Shown here piece after piece: positions 51,568 through 61,303 of a stretch of 64,000 nucleotides of DNA (positions within the stretch are counted from its first letter, which is position 1; each line of letters begins with the position of its first letter). The position numbers and the translations under genes are program-made. Source of the stretch: JAXMHN01 sp964578605 (GTDB lineage: Bacteria; Verrucomicrobiota; Verrucomicrobiia; Limisphaerales; SIBE01); assembly GCA_964578605.1 (NCBI GenBank), contig CAZODO010000020.1, positions 1 through 64,000 of the forward strand. The letters run 5' to 3'. Below the pieces are notes generated by a model. That model did no database searches. It was not told where the DNA came from and saw only the letters and a list, made by a program, of their open reading frames with translations.

Positions 51568-54474
51568 ATGCTCGCGAAATCCGCCGCCCTCCTCGGCTTC
51601 GCGGCCGTCTCCACGCTCGCGGACAGCATCGGATTTAGCCGGATGGGGGATCCCTGGAGTTTCACTTCCGCCGCGGCGATTACCGGGGCGGACGCACGCC
51701 AGTGGAGCCAGCCGGCTTTCAACGACAGCGCATGGACCCAGGCGCGCTCCGGGTTTAGCGCGGGGTATTCTTCGGGGGAAGCCACCCTTCTCCCAACCTC
51801 AACTCCTGGAATGGCCATGCTCTTTCGGCGCACCTTCGAACTCAGCGCCCCGGAATCGGTGAAATGGCTGACGTTGCGGATCGATTACAGCCACGCGTTT
51901 GTCGCCTACCTGAATGGAAAAGAGGTCGCCAGGCGAAACCTGGAAGGTGCGCCTGGAACCGAAGTCCCGTTCACGGCAGGCGCCACCAATTACCATTCGC
52001 GCGACGAGCCGGAGGAGATCGACCTGACTCCTGCCGCGTCGGAATTGCGGCAGGGAACCAACGTGTTGGCCGTGCAACTGCATGCGCACACGAATTGGTT
52101 CGCGCTCTGTCTCTCGGCCGAGTTGCTGGCCAACTTTACGCGGGGGCCTTTCATTCAGAACCTGTCCAGCAACCACGTGCAGATCATCTGGCGAACGCCA
52201 GTGCCTTCTGACACCCGGGTTTTCTACGGCACCAACGTCGCTTCGCGAGCCGAGTTTTACGATCCTCGCCCGGCAACCACGCACGTGGCAACTCTCACTG
52301 GCTTGGAGCCGGACACCGCTTACACCTATGAGGTTCGAAGTGCTGTGGAGGGAAAGGAAGTGGTGTTCGGGCCGGCGACCTTTCACACCTTCAAACCGGC
52401 TGGGCCGCTAAGCTTCGTGGTTCTCGGCGACGGCGGTTGGAATTCCCTGGCCCAATATGACATCGCCGAAGTGATCCGCGGGACCCGCCCGGACCTGGTT
52501 GTGCAGACCGGCGATAATGTTTACCCCAGCTTCACCGATCGCCTTGCGGACCCGCACTGGTTCAGCGTTTACCAGCCGCACATGGCGGAGACGCCCTTTT
52601 ACTTCGCGTTGGGGAACCATGACCTTTATTCCGGGGTGAGGCACTACCTGGAGGCGTTCTACCTGCCCACGAACTCCGTTCCGCCGGAGGTGCACGCGGC
52701 GGCCGGGACGAGCCCGGAGCATTACTACTCCTTTGACCATGGCGACGCGCATTTCACGGTGCTCTTCGTCCCGTTTCTGAGCCAGGACGAGCTTGTGCCT
52801 GGCGATCCGCAATACAACTGGCTGACCAACGATCTCGCGTCGACGAGCAAGCCCTGGAAAATCGCCGTGTTTCACGTGCCGATGAACTCGTCGTCGGCCC
52901 ACCGTTTCGATGATTACAATTACAACGGCGTGCCGGACCGGATCGACATCAGCAACGTGCTGTTGCCCGTGCTGAGCCGGTATGGCGTGCAGTTGTTTTT
53001 CTGCGGGCATGAACATGGCTACGAGCGGTTCAACCCGATTCAGGGGGTGCATGGCATTACCACTGCGGGCGGGGGCGTTGTCCTTTACGGGTTCACCGAA
53101 CTGGATTACGCGAGCGCTTACTACGTCTCCCGGTACAACTGCGTCCGCGTGACCATCGAAGGCGAAACTCTCTCGACGGAGGCCCTCGGAACCAAGGGCG
53201 AAGTCTTCGACCGGATGACAATCTGCCGGGCACTCCCGGCTGCGGACGGCTATCTTGCGGCGTGGAACTCGCCGCCTTTCCCCGTCATCGAACCCAGCGA
53301 CGGCGACGGCAACCGCCTGGGGCAGGTCTTCGCGTTTGAGGGAGAGCCCATCGCAGCCGTGGCAGGGCAATTCTCCAATCTCGGCCGCACCTTCGTCAAT
53401 CACGACGACACAAACCTATTCATCGGATTGGAACAGGTGGCCATCCCAAGCGACAGCGTCATTCTGCTCTTCCTGGAAGTGCCGCGTTTGACCGGAACCG
53501 CAAACCTCGAAGGGATTGGAGACGGACGGATTGATCCGGAAGGGCAGGGGGCCGATGGCCTCGATGCTCTCTCCGCGCTTTCGTTTGATTCTTTCCAGCC
53601 GGCGATCGGATGCATCCTGGGCGACGAGTTCGCCGACGGTCCGTTCCGAAGCTTTCGCCGACGCAATTCACCCCTGAACACGGGGCAAGGGGTTTTTCGC
53701 CTCGACGCGGCCTTGACCAGCGTTCCCGGCGTGCAAATCGAGCAATTCCATAGTTCGCCCCAGACCATCGGCCTCCCTGGCGAAGAGAACGCTAACTTCA
53801 TTCAACTGGCCATTCCCCTCAGCGAATTGGGCGGCCTTGCGCCGGGCGACGTCATCCGCATCGGAGCTGTGGTCAATGGAGCGCAAGGGCTGGCGCTGGA
53901 CTCCGGCTTCCTCGGGAAGCGGCTGTCCTTTGAGGTCGACCCCGGCGGAGCCGTCCTCGAAGGCCTTCCGTTCGTTCTGGCAGCTAACCCCGACCCCGAC
54001 GAGGACCATGATGGACTCCCCCGTTCGCGAGAACTCGCGTTGGGCACCGATCCGAACAGCCCCGATTCCGATGCCGATCAACTCCCGGACGGATGGGAGG
54101 TCCAGCACGAGCTGAACCCTCTTTCGGCCGAAGGCGAGCATGGCGGCAAGGGAGATCCGGACAGCGACGGCGCTGACAACGCTCACGAATGGATCGCGGG
54201 CACCGATCCGCGCCGAGGCCAATCCACGTTTCGCCTGAATGTCGAGCAGGGCGCCGCAGGTGAAGTCCGGCTCTCCTGGCCGGCTGCGCCGGGCCGCGAG
54301 TACCAGGTGCAAACGTCTGCCGCGTTGACGGCAGGGTTTGTCGATATTGGAGGCGGGGAGCATTCGGCAAGCGCCCTCTCCACGAACATGGTGCAAGTAA
54401 TCCACGTCGAGGATTTTGGAGAAGCCGGGCGCTTCTTCCGGGTCAGGATTGTGCCTCCGAATCCGGCGCCGTAA
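51568..54474 (+). CDS. Exported purple-acid-phosphatase-like metallophosphoesterase
   Basis: 968 residues from the ATG at 51568 (signal peptide LAKSAALLGFAAVSTLADS); an in-frame GTG lies at 51541. The order is: an N-terminal beta-sandwich (about 25-190), a purple-acid-phosphatase-type fibronectin-like domain (about 190-275, IIWRTPVPSDTRVFYG), then the catalytic metallophosphoesterase domain with all motifs: VLGDGG (about 286), TGDNVY (314), GNHD (349), FHVPMN (434) and GHEHGYERF (479). A second beta-rich domain (about 570-770) and thrombospondin-type-3-like Ca-binding repeats (about 808-880, DPDEDHDGLPRSRELALGTDPNSPDSDADQLPDGWEVQ) follow. It should release phosphate from organic phosphates outside the cytoplasm. 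Confidence 0.87.
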   Translation: MLAKSAALLGFAAVSTLADSIGFSRMGDPWSFTSAAAITGADARQWSQPAFNDSAWTQARSGFSAGYSSGEATLLPTSTPGMAMLFRRTFELSAPESVKWLTLRIDYSHAFVAYLNGKEVARRNLEGAPGTEVPFTAGATNYHSRDEPEEIDLTPAASELRQGTNVLAVQLHAHTNWFALCLSAELLANFTRGPFIQNLSSNHVQIIWRTPVPSDTRVFYGTNVASRAEFYDPRPATTHVATLTGLEPDTAYTYEVRSAVEGKEVVFGPATFHTFKPAGPLSFVVLGDGGWNSLAQYDIAEVIRGTRPDLVVQTGDNVYPSFTDRLADPHWFSVYQPHMAETPFYFALGNHDLYSGVRHYLEAFYLPTNSVPPEVHAAAGTSPEHYYSFDHGDAHFTVLFVPFLSQDELVPGDPQYNWLTNDLASTSKPWKIAVFHVPMNSSSAHRFDDYNYNGVPDRIDISNVLLPVLSRYGVQLFFCGHEHGYERFNPIQGVHGITTAGGGVVLYGFTELDYASAYYVSRYNCVRVTIEGETLSTEALGTKGEVFDRMTICRALPAADGYLAAWNSPPFPVIEPSDGDGNRLGQVFAFEGEPIAAVAGQFSNLGRTFVNHDDTNLFIGLEQVAIPSDSVILLFLEVPRLTGTANLEGIGDGRIDPEGQGADGLDALSALSFDSFQPAIGCILGDEFADGPFRSFRRRNSPLNTGQGVFRLDAALTSVPGVQIEQFHSSPQTIGLPGEENANFIQLAIPLSELGGLAPGDVIRIGAVVNGAQGLALDSGFLGKRLSFEVDPGGAVLEGLPFVLAANPDPDEDHDGLPRSRELALGTDPNSPDSDADQLPDGWEVQHELNPLSAEGEHGGKGDPDSDGADNAHEWIAGTDPRRGQSTFRLNVEQGAAGEVRLSWPAAPGREYQVQTSAALTAGFVDIGGGEHSASALSTNMVQVIHVEDFGEAGRFFRVRIVPPNPAP

Positions 54475-54589
54475 CGGCGCACGAAGGGCACGGCTGGAAT
54501 GGGGCGGGCGTCCCGTTTCGCGCATCGACGGTTGAGATGGGCCGGTGCCGCTGGGTTCGTTCCGTATTTCCCAGGCTTTTCACTCGATT

Positions 54590-54660
54590 ATAACACGTAT
54601 TTAACATGCTTCCGGAACGAGTTATATACCTGTTAAATACCTGTTAAATACGTGTTATAT
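54590..54660. repeat. 11-bp tandem/inverted element F
   Basis: The left arm ATAACACGTATTTAAC (54590-54605) is a perfect 16-bp inverted repeat of 54643-54658. Between them lie a palindromic centre (TTCCGGAA, 54610-54617) and direct 11-bp units GTTATATACCT (54621), GTTAAATACCT (54632), GTTAAATACGT (54643) and GTTATATCCGG (54654). The architecture is that of elements B and D with an unrelated, AT-rich unit. It occupies the middle of the 363-bp gap 54475-54837 between the phosphatase and GH172-fusion genes; I see no other feature there. Confidence 0.8.
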
Positions 54661-54837
54661 CCGGGAGCATCCCCCGTCCGGCCCTGCCTTTCTGGAGCGA
54701 AATGGCGATGGCGGGGGACCGGCCCGTTTGGCTTGGAATCAGGGCGTTCCAGGTCCAGAGTCGAGGCGGATCGAACGAATTGGGGCAGAAAACGAGCATC
54801 GATGGGGTGGAGATCCGGAATGCGTTGACCACAGATT

Positions 54838-57800
54838 ATGAACCAACCAGCGGCACTCTCTTCCGTTACGGCATGGACCAGGGCATGGCGTGTGTGCGGC
54901 GCCGGAATGGGCGCGGCGGTCATCCTGCTTTTCCCCAGCGCCTTGGCCCAAACCGTCACGCTGCGTTCGTTGCTGGCGGAGATGACAGACCGCGAGACGT
55001 TAACGCGGTTCCCTGAGCCCTTCTACGACTCGCTCCAGGCCTCGAGCTACAACCGGGCGTCCACGCATCGAACCCAGCCGAACCAAGACACGACCGGATG
55101 GTTCGCGGACAGCGATGGGCTCGGGTTCATCCGGACGGAGCAAGTCGACGGCAAGACCGAATGGGTCATCCTGGAGCACGAAGGCCCGGGATGCCTGACC
55201 AAGCTGTGGACGCCCTTCTTCTACTACGGTTTCGACGATCGCAAGGGGCCCAACATCCGGGTTTACCTCGATGGCCAATCCAGCCCGGTGTTTGACGAAA
55301 GCCTTATCGAACTGGTCACGGGCAAAGGCTCGATTCAGCCGCCATTCTGCGCGGAAACAGCCCGGGCCGGGAATTGTGACCTGCCGATCCCGTTCGCGCG
55401 GAGCTGCAAAGTGACTATGACCGGCAAGCCGTTCTATCACATCGTGAACTATCGAGGTTACCCGAAAGGCACCCAGGTCGAGACGTTCACTCGGGCCGGA
55501 TTCGAAGCGGCCGCCGCGGATCTCGAGCGCACTGGAAAAGCGTTGACCGCGGCGCCGGAGACAAACCGAGGCGCGTTCCAGCTAACAGCCAAACTCGAGC
55601 CGGGTGGCAGCACGGAGTTGCCGTTGCCTGCCGGACCGGCCGCTGTTCGACAGCTGACCTTGCGCTTGCCGGAAGCCGTGGCTCGAACCGACGTCCTGCG
55701 CTCGACGGTCCTGGCCATGCGATTCGATGGCCAGGAGACGGTGTGGTGCCCGCTGGGGGATTTCTTCTGCAGCGCGGATTCGGTGCACCCGATTTCGACA
55801 TGGGAACGCACGTCCGCCGCGGACGGGACGTTCGTCTGCCGATGGGGGATGCCTTACAAGAGCACGGCCACCGTTCGCCTGCTGAACTTGGGCGGAAGAC
55901 CGGTCGAGATCGCCGCGCAGGTCGACGCCGGCCCGCGCGCTTGGGATGAACGTTCCATGCATTTCCACGCGCGTTGGCGCCCGGACGACTTCGTGCCCGG
56001 CACGCCGTTTCAAGACTGGAACTTCCTCGACGTCCGCGGCCAGGGCGTGTTCGTCGGCGATGCCTGGACGGTGCTCAATATCCAAGGCAGTTGGTGGGGC
56101 GAAGGTGACGAGAAGATTTATAGAGACGGGGCTTGGGACCAGGGCTTCCCATCGCACTTCGGAACGGGCACGGAGGATTATTACGGCTGGGCGGGCGGGG
56201 AAGTCCCAACCCGCGACGACGAATTCAGCATGCCGTTTCTCGCGAACGCGCGGGTGGGCGGATTGGACGGCCGCACGACCGGCTTCAACATCTGCACACG
56301 CACGCGGAGTCTCGATGCCATTCCCTTTCAGCGCCGTCTTGTGTTCGACATGGAATCGTCGTTCGGCACGGACATCCGGAATCCATGGAACGTGCTGGGG
56401 TATTCGGCGGTGACCTTCTGGTACGCAAAGCCGGGCGCTGTCCATAACCGGCCCGCGTGTCCGGCGGAAGCGGCGCGGCCCATCATGGCGCTGGCGGATG
56501 TGAAACCCAAAGCCGAGGCGGTTAAGGAAGCGCTGCGCCAGCACGAGAACGAAATCGCCCTGGTGTTCTCCGAATCGCGCGAGAGGCCGATTCGGGCGTG
56601 GCAGGGCCTGGCGGCGAGTTGGCCCGCACAAGGATCGAACGCCATCGGGGCCTTCAGCGGAGCGGCCAGGCCGGGTGAGTTCTTCGTCTTCCAGTTGGGG
56701 CTTTACGCCTTGAAAGACGCCGGGCCGCTGGCCGTGACGTTTTCGGATCTCACCGCCTCAAGCGGGGTGATTCCCGCCGCCGCGCTGCGCTGTCTGAGCC
56801 TCGGCGGAACAAATCACCTTGGGCAACCGTTCACGAAGCAGTTGGTGGTGAAGGCGGGGCAATTGCAGGCGTTGTGGCTCGGCGTGGCCGTGCCCTCCAA
56901 CGTCCAGGGCGTGTTCACCGGCATAGCGCAGGTGCAATTGGCGCCGGGCCGCGCCGTTCCGCTCCGCATCAATTTGCGCGTGGAAGGCGCGCCCGTTGCG
57001 GAGAGAGGGGACGCCGTCGCGCAGAACCTGTCGCGTCTCGCCTGGCTCGATTCCACAGTTGGGACGGAGCCGATCGTCACCGCACCTTTCACCGCTGTGC
57101 AAACGGAAGGGAGAACCATCAAGGTCTTGGGACGCGAATTGCAGCTCGGGGACGACGGTCTCCCGGCGCGCGTTATCAGCCGCTTTAGCCCGGCGAACAC
57201 GCGGATTGGGCAGGCCCGGCGCGACGTTCTTTTGAGGCCGGTGAACTTCGTTGTCGAGACGCCTGCGGGGCCGGTGCCGTGGCAAAGCACGGTTGCTTCC
57301 CTTACGCACACGGACCTCGAGGCTGCCTGGACCGCCCGTGGCAGTGCGGAGGGTCTGCGCACGGAGGTGACCGGCCGGCTCGATTACACCGGGTCCGGCG
57401 AAGTGCGCGTGCGCCTGGTGGCGGAGCGGGCCGTCGAACTGAAAGACAGCCGGCTTGAAGTGCCCTTCCGCGAAGATGCCGCGAAGTACTTTATGGGCCT
57501 GCACAAGCAGGGCGGGCGGCGGCCAGAGGCCGTTCACTGGAAATGGGACGTTACGAAGCGTCAGGACTGTTTCTGGCTGGGCGAGGTGAACGCAGGCTTG
57601 ATGCTCCGTTTTAAAGACGCCGAGTACCTTCGGCCCCCGGTCAATATTTACTATGCCTTTCGGCCCCTGCGGTTGCCGGGTTCGTGGGGCAACGGCGGCT
57701 TGGGCGGGGTGGACCTTGATCCCGCGCGCGACGGATGCGTTCTGGCGCGCGCTTACGCCGGACCGCGTTCGATGAAGGCTGGCGACGCGCTCGATTTCAT

Positions 57801-59055
57801 CTTCGAGCTTTACCTCACGCCTTTCCGAACGCTGGACACGGAAAAGCAATGGGCGGTGCGGTTCACTCATTTGGGCGGCCCGCGAGGTCCCATTGACGAA
57901 GCCGTTGCCAGCGCCGATGCCCGGCGGGGCCCCAATGTCGTCAACGTCCACCATGCCAGTTTCTACGCCCCTTACATCAACTACCCGCATAGCGACGACT
58001 CGTTCCCGGTCTTTCGGGAGTTGGTGCAGCGTGCCCACGCGAAGGACGTCAAGCTGCGGGTGTACTATACGACCCGGGAGATCACGCAAAACATGCCGGA
58101 GCTCTTCCCTTTGCACTCCTTCAACGGCGAAATCATCCTCCCAGGTCCAGGCCGCGAAGCGAAGACGCTCTTGCACCCGAACGGACCGCACGCATGGCTG
58201 ACGGAGAACCTGCGCGAACAGTTCATCCCGGCGTGGGAAGCCCAGGTTGGCGCTCCTTACGCTGACCTGGACCTCTCCGTGATCACGACCCCCGATTCGC
58301 GCTGGAACAACTTCTACCTCGAAGGCCTGCGTTGGCTGATCGAGAAAGCGGACATCGACGGCATGTACATCGACGACACGGCGCTGGATGCCACCAGCCT
58401 GCGCCGGGCGAGGCGGATCCTTGACGCGCGTTCGGGCCGCCTGATCGACCTGCACTCGTGGAACCACTTCAACGGTTGGGCGGGCTTTGCGAACAACCTC
58501 ACGATCTACATGGAGATTCTGCCCTACGTGGACCGGCTCTGGCTGGGAGAAGGCTTCGATGCCAGCGCCGTGGCGCCCGACTTTTGGCTGGTCGAGATGT
58601 CCGGCCTCCCGTTCGGTCTCATGAGCGAGATGCTCGACCGGCCGAATCCGTGGCGAGGCCTGATCTTTGGCGAGACCGGTCGTTTGCCGTGGTCCGGCGA
58701 TCCGCGCGCCTTGTGGAAGGCCTGGGACGAGTTGGGGATGCAGGGGACGGAAATGCTGCCGTTCTTCCTGGAGGATTGCCCGGTGCGAACGGACAGCTCG
58801 GAGGTGTTGGCGACCGTTTATCGGCGGGAAGGCCGCAGCTTTGTCGCCCTGGCCAGTTGGGCTAAAGAAGCGATCCAAGTCCGGTTGCAGATCGATTGGA
58901 AAGCCCTGGGTCTCGATCCCGACCGCGCCGCCCTGTACGCTCCTCCGATGCAAGGCATGCAGGCGGCCAGGCAATGGGAGCGCGACGAACCCATATCCGT
59001 CGTGGCAAACGGCGGCTGGTTCCTCGTTCTGGATGATCCGCGCCCATCGCCCTGA
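54838..59055 (+). CDS. Exported GH172 (DUF2961) protein fused to a second glycosidase-like module
   Basis: 1405 residues with a signal peptide (TRAWRVCGAGMGAAVILLFPSALAQ). Residues about 40-560 match the DUF2961/GH172 family: TGWFADSDGLGFIRTEQ, LEHEGPGCLTKLWTPFFYYGFD, and GTGTEDYYGWAGGEV (about 441), followed by RRLVFDMESSFGTDIRNPWNVLGYSAVTFWY. GH172 contains alpha-D-fructofuranosidase / difructose-dianhydride and arabinofuranan-degrading enzymes. From about residue 590 a further ~800 residues form a beta-rich region and a probable TIM-barrel (NVVNVHHASFYAPYINYPHSDDSFP, then EKADIDGMYIDDTALD, then LIDLHSWNHFNGWAG), resembling the DUF6067/GH123-like 'glycoside hydrolase' group. The acidic IDGMYIDDTALD segment (about 1173) is a candidate active-site region. 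Confidence 0.78.
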   Translation: MNQPAALSSVTAWTRAWRVCGAGMGAAVILLFPSALAQTVTLRSLLAEMTDRETLTRFPEPFYDSLQASSYNRASTHRTQPNQDTTGWFADSDGLGFIRTEQVDGKTEWVILEHEGPGCLTKLWTPFFYYGFDDRKGPNIRVYLDGQSSPVFDESLIELVTGKGSIQPPFCAETARAGNCDLPIPFARSCKVTMTGKPFYHIVNYRGYPKGTQVETFTRAGFEAAAADLERTGKALTAAPETNRGAFQLTAKLEPGGSTELPLPAGPAAVRQLTLRLPEAVARTDVLRSTVLAMRFDGQETVWCPLGDFFCSADSVHPISTWERTSAADGTFVCRWGMPYKSTATVRLLNLGGRPVEIAAQVDAGPRAWDERSMHFHARWRPDDFVPGTPFQDWNFLDVRGQGVFVGDAWTVLNIQGSWWGEGDEKIYRDGAWDQGFPSHFGTGTEDYYGWAGGEVPTRDDEFSMPFLANARVGGLDGRTTGFNICTRTRSLDAIPFQRRLVFDMESSFGTDIRNPWNVLGYSAVTFWYAKPGAVHNRPACPAEAARPIMALADVKPKAEAVKEALRQHENEIALVFSESRERPIRAWQGLAASWPAQGSNAIGAFSGAARPGEFFVFQLGLYALKDAGPLAVTFSDLTASSGVIPAAALRCLSLGGTNHLGQPFTKQLVVKAGQLQALWLGVAVPSNVQGVFTGIAQVQLAPGRAVPLRINLRVEGAPVAERGDAVAQNLSRLAWLDSTVGTEPIVTAPFTAVQTEGRTIKVLGRELQLGDDGLPARVISRFSPANTRIGQARRDVLLRPVNFVVETPAGPVPWQSTVASLTHTDLEAAWTARGSAEGLRTEVTGRLDYTGSGEVRVRLVAERAVELKDSRLEVPFREDAAKYFMGLHKQGGRRPEAVHWKWDVTKRQDCFWLGEVNAGLMLRFKDAEYLRPPVNIYYAFRPLRLPGSWGNGGLGGVDLDPARDGCVLARAYAGPRSMKAGDALDFIFELYLTPFRTLDTEKQWAVRFTHLGGPRGPIDEAVASADARRGPNVVNVHHASFYAPYINYPHSDDSFPVFRELVQRAHAKDVKLRVYYTTREITQNMPELFPLHSFNGEIILPGPGREAKTLLHPNGPHAWLTENLREQFIPAWEAQVGAPYADLDLSVITTPDSRWNNFYLEGLRWLIEKADIDGMYIDDTALDATSLRRARRILDARSGRLIDLHSWNHFNGWAGFANNLTIYMEILPYVDRLWLGEGFDASAVAPDFWLVEMSGLPFGLMSEMLDRPNPWRGLIFGETGRLPWSGDPRALWKAWDELGMQGTEMLPFFLEDCPVRTDSSEVLATVYRREGRSFVALASWAKEAIQVRLQIDWKALGLDPDRAALYAPPMQGMQAARQWERDEPISVVANGGWFLVLDDPRPSP

Positions 59056-60223
59056 ACCCGCCGGGACCGGGGTTCCGAAACCAGCAATTTAGTTTGGCCA
59101 TTATTCTTCGGAGCGCCGGCTTGCTGCGCAATACGGGCTGGTCCTCTTGGACCGTGTGGCCCTCCTGCCGCATGCGCTGGCCGGAAGAACCGCTGAACTG
59201 GACTGAGTGTTGGATCACGGGTGAGGGCTAAGGGCAGGGCTCGGCCCAGACACACAAGACGCTGATAGTTAGCGGCTTACGAAGACAAGAACAATTTGTT
59301 CCGATTGGAGTTCCGAGGTCTGCAGGTTTGTCCTCCCGGAGGCTTTGGCAGCATCGATCGTGAGGCAGTGTGATCGGTCTCGCGTGGATCAGGAACGGTC
59401 CCGCCAGGCTAGGAGAATTCCTGGGGCCAATCACAACGAGCGAATAGTGACCGCCGCGCGCCGCCCACAGTCGTCTCGGAAATCGGATTCGGACCTCGGA
59501 GTTCTTTCGGCGCCTTCGGCTTTCGGTCTTCGGATTTGCCGTTTCCCGCTTCAGTCCCGGGATCGCCCAAATGTTCGTGTGAACTATTTAATTGTTCCCG
59601 TACGGCCGAAGGCACGTCTAACTTGATCTCTGCAGTAGAACTACTTACGCACTTGTGCGCAATTTGCGCACAGTGCAGGCCCGATCACGAATCGCAACTT
59701 CGGCCGCTCGTGGGCCTCACCCCAGAACAAGCGCAACTGGTTTGAACCTGCGCTGTGGAAAACTCGGGCGGGCGAAAATCACTGCGGGCCAGGTCAAAAT
59801 GGCCATGCAGGACCTGGGACTTGCCGCCCCGCCCAGGCCCGTTTCCAAAATCAACCGGAACGAAAAAGCCGAGCGCCGCAAACTCATCAACGGCCCCATC
59901 GGCCAAATGCTGCTGCTCATCCGTCAAAAAGCCGCTTACAAGACGATCCTCGAGCGCCGACCCACCTCCCAGCCGCTATTGCATGACCAGCGTCGTGAGG
60001 CAATCCCAGCCCGCTGAATGACGGCAGCGTGCAAACCCAGGGTGTCGGTGCAACCCAGCATACGCTTGAGTTTGCCAAACGGCGGTTAGGCTATGCCAAG
60101 ATTGGTGGAGATCCTTCCTGCCGCTGTGTGGTAAAAGGCCGGTGTTCGACTGATCCGGACCCGGCCGGGTGCGACGGCCGAGGGAGTCAGGGCGGCCCGC
60201 CTGGATTCGAGAAAGGAGCTGCG
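59056..60223. other. Stretch without a convincing gene
   Basis: No frame here shows homology I can recognise. The longest sensible frame (about 59679-60017, containing KITAGQVKMAMQDLGLAAPPRPVSK) has no clear start and no known motif. Around 59480-59560 the sequence is rich in short TCGGA/CTTCGG repeats, which suggests an eroded simple-sequence array. The 19-bp near-palindrome lies at 59655-59673. The region looks like decayed or non-coding accessory DNA. Confidence 0.5.
59655..59673. repeat. 19-bp near-palindrome, second copy at 11266
   Basis: GTGCGCAATTTGCGCACAG is the exact reverse complement of 11266-11284. Here it is preceded by TACGCACTT, which partly extends the palindrome. Confidence 0.55.
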
Positions 60224-60475
60224 ATGAGCCCCGAGAACGGCAGCCCAGCGGTTCAACTGACTCCACCTGCCGCCCATGGAGTTCCGGAAGGCCTTTCGAG
60301 TTCGGATGAGAAGGGGTGCCGCGGGGGGGGGGGGGGCAGGTTGCTGCCAGGCGGACGCAGGTTTCCTTTTATCGAGTGCAGTTCGATTGCCAGGGTGCTG
60401 GAGATTTCTCCGGCGGGGTTCTTCGGTTCGCTCCTTTTCCTCGTTCCGCTCGCCGCATGCTTGGATCTCCTATGA
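60224..60475 (+). CDS. Possible small protein interrupted by a poly-G tract
   Basis: An 83-residue frame starts at the ATG 60224 with a strong AAAGGAG site five bases upstream. It contains a 14-G run (60323-60336) coding for glycines; a change of one or two G would move translation into other frames that end at 60521 or 60579. The C-terminus in the present frame is hydrophobic (ISPAGFFGSLLFLVPLAACLDLL). No family is recognised. The strong ribosome-binding site is the main support; it may be an eroded gene. Confidence 0.3.
   Translation: MSPENGSPAVQLTPPAAHGVPEGLSSSDEKGCRGGGGGRLLPGGRRFPFIECSSIARVLEISPAGFFGSLLFLVPLAACLDLL
60323..60336. repeat. Poly-G tract (14 G)
   Basis: An uninterrupted run of 14 G inside the small frame at 60224. 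Such a run is prone to slippage in vivo and to length errors in sequencing. Confidence 0.9.
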
Positions 60476-60658
60476 AAAGAATCCTTCACTCAACCGAGCC
60501 CACAGCCCTGCGCCCTCGTAAAAGGCTGCTCGGCTGGCCGTTGTCTGGCGCAGCTCTGGCAGCAGGCCCGGTCTCATGACGGCGCCAAACGGCCCGGCTT
60601 GAGTTTGCGCGACACCGGCTGGGGGCTCAACTACTGGGCAGCGTATTCGACTGACGAT

Positions 60659-61303
60659 GTGAGTAAACCGCGCCAAAACAGCGCCGCAAGCGCATCGGAG
60701 CGAGTGCATGCGCGAGTACTCCTTCTGGTACCTCAGCGAGTACTCTTGGAAGTACTCCCCCAGCATCTTGCCCGGACCCGGAGGTTCGAGATTGTTGGAG
60801 TGGCGGAAAGCGTCGAGCAAGCGTGTCGCCTGATCGAGGAGCTGCACCCGGATGTCCTGGCGGTGGATATGGCGGCTAACGAAAAGATTCCCCAACAGTG
60901 CTTCAGCAAGATCGGAAACACCGATCCCAAGTGCCGGGTCGTCTTGTTCAATGCCAACCTGGATCACGCCAGCCTCAGGGCCGCATTGCAGGCGGGCGTC
61001 AGCGGCTACCTGGCTGCGGACGCTTCCGTTGCAGAACTGGCCGCGGCGCTTGAGAAAACTCCTGCAGGAACAGTCTTTTTCAGTACCTCGGTCGCCAGCC
61101 TGATTCAGTCAGACTACCTGGAGCGTGTTACCTCTTCGGGCGCCTCTTGCTCCGCGCCGCTTTCAGCCAGGGAGCGAACAGTGATACAGCAGAGATGTCA
61201 GGGCCGGCGGATCAAAGAGATCGCCTCCGACCTCGGCTTGAGCCCCCGCACGGTGGAGAAACACATCGAGAACTCCGTGCGAAAGAATGGGGGGCACGCG
61301 TAG
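60659..61303 (+). CDS. LuxR-type regulator with degenerate receiver, probably frameshifted
   Basis: 214 residues if started at GTG 60659 (GTG 60704 and TTG 60599 are alternatives). The N-terminal domain has the receiver fold, but the acidic pair is replaced (LLLVPQRVL instead of LLVDDH) and the conserved lysine near GVSGYLAADAS is missing; an aspartate remains in DVLAVDM. The HTH is good (LSARERTVIQQRCQGRRIKEIASDLGLSPRTVEKHIENSVRKN) but ends abruptly in GGHA and a stop. In the alternative frame after the run of six G (61289-61294), the sequence continues GTRSLAEALRQCCFPHS to a stop at 61344-61346, which is the normal end of a GerE domain. A frameshift in this run, real or a sequencing error, is likely. 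Confidence 0.75.
   Translation: MSKPRQNSAASASERVHARVLLLVPQRVLLEVLPQHLARTRRFEIVGVAESVEQACRLIEELHPDVLAVDMAANEKIPQQCFSKIGNTDPKCRVVLFNANLDHASLRAALQAGVSGYLAADASVAELAAALEKTPAGTVFFSTSVASLIQSDYLERVTSSGASCSAPLSARERTVIQQRCQGRRIKEIASDLGLSPRTVEKHIENSVRKNGGHA

Noticed and set aside
56758..58974. 738-codon minus-strand frame opposite the GH172 fusion
   Set aside because: Shadow of a real, signal-peptide-bearing gene; composition (Arg/His/Pro-rich) is typical of antisense frames.
59679..60017. Transposase or other protein fragment
   Set aside because: The frame looks protein-like in part, but no catalytic motif, terminal inverted repeat or target duplication could be identified.
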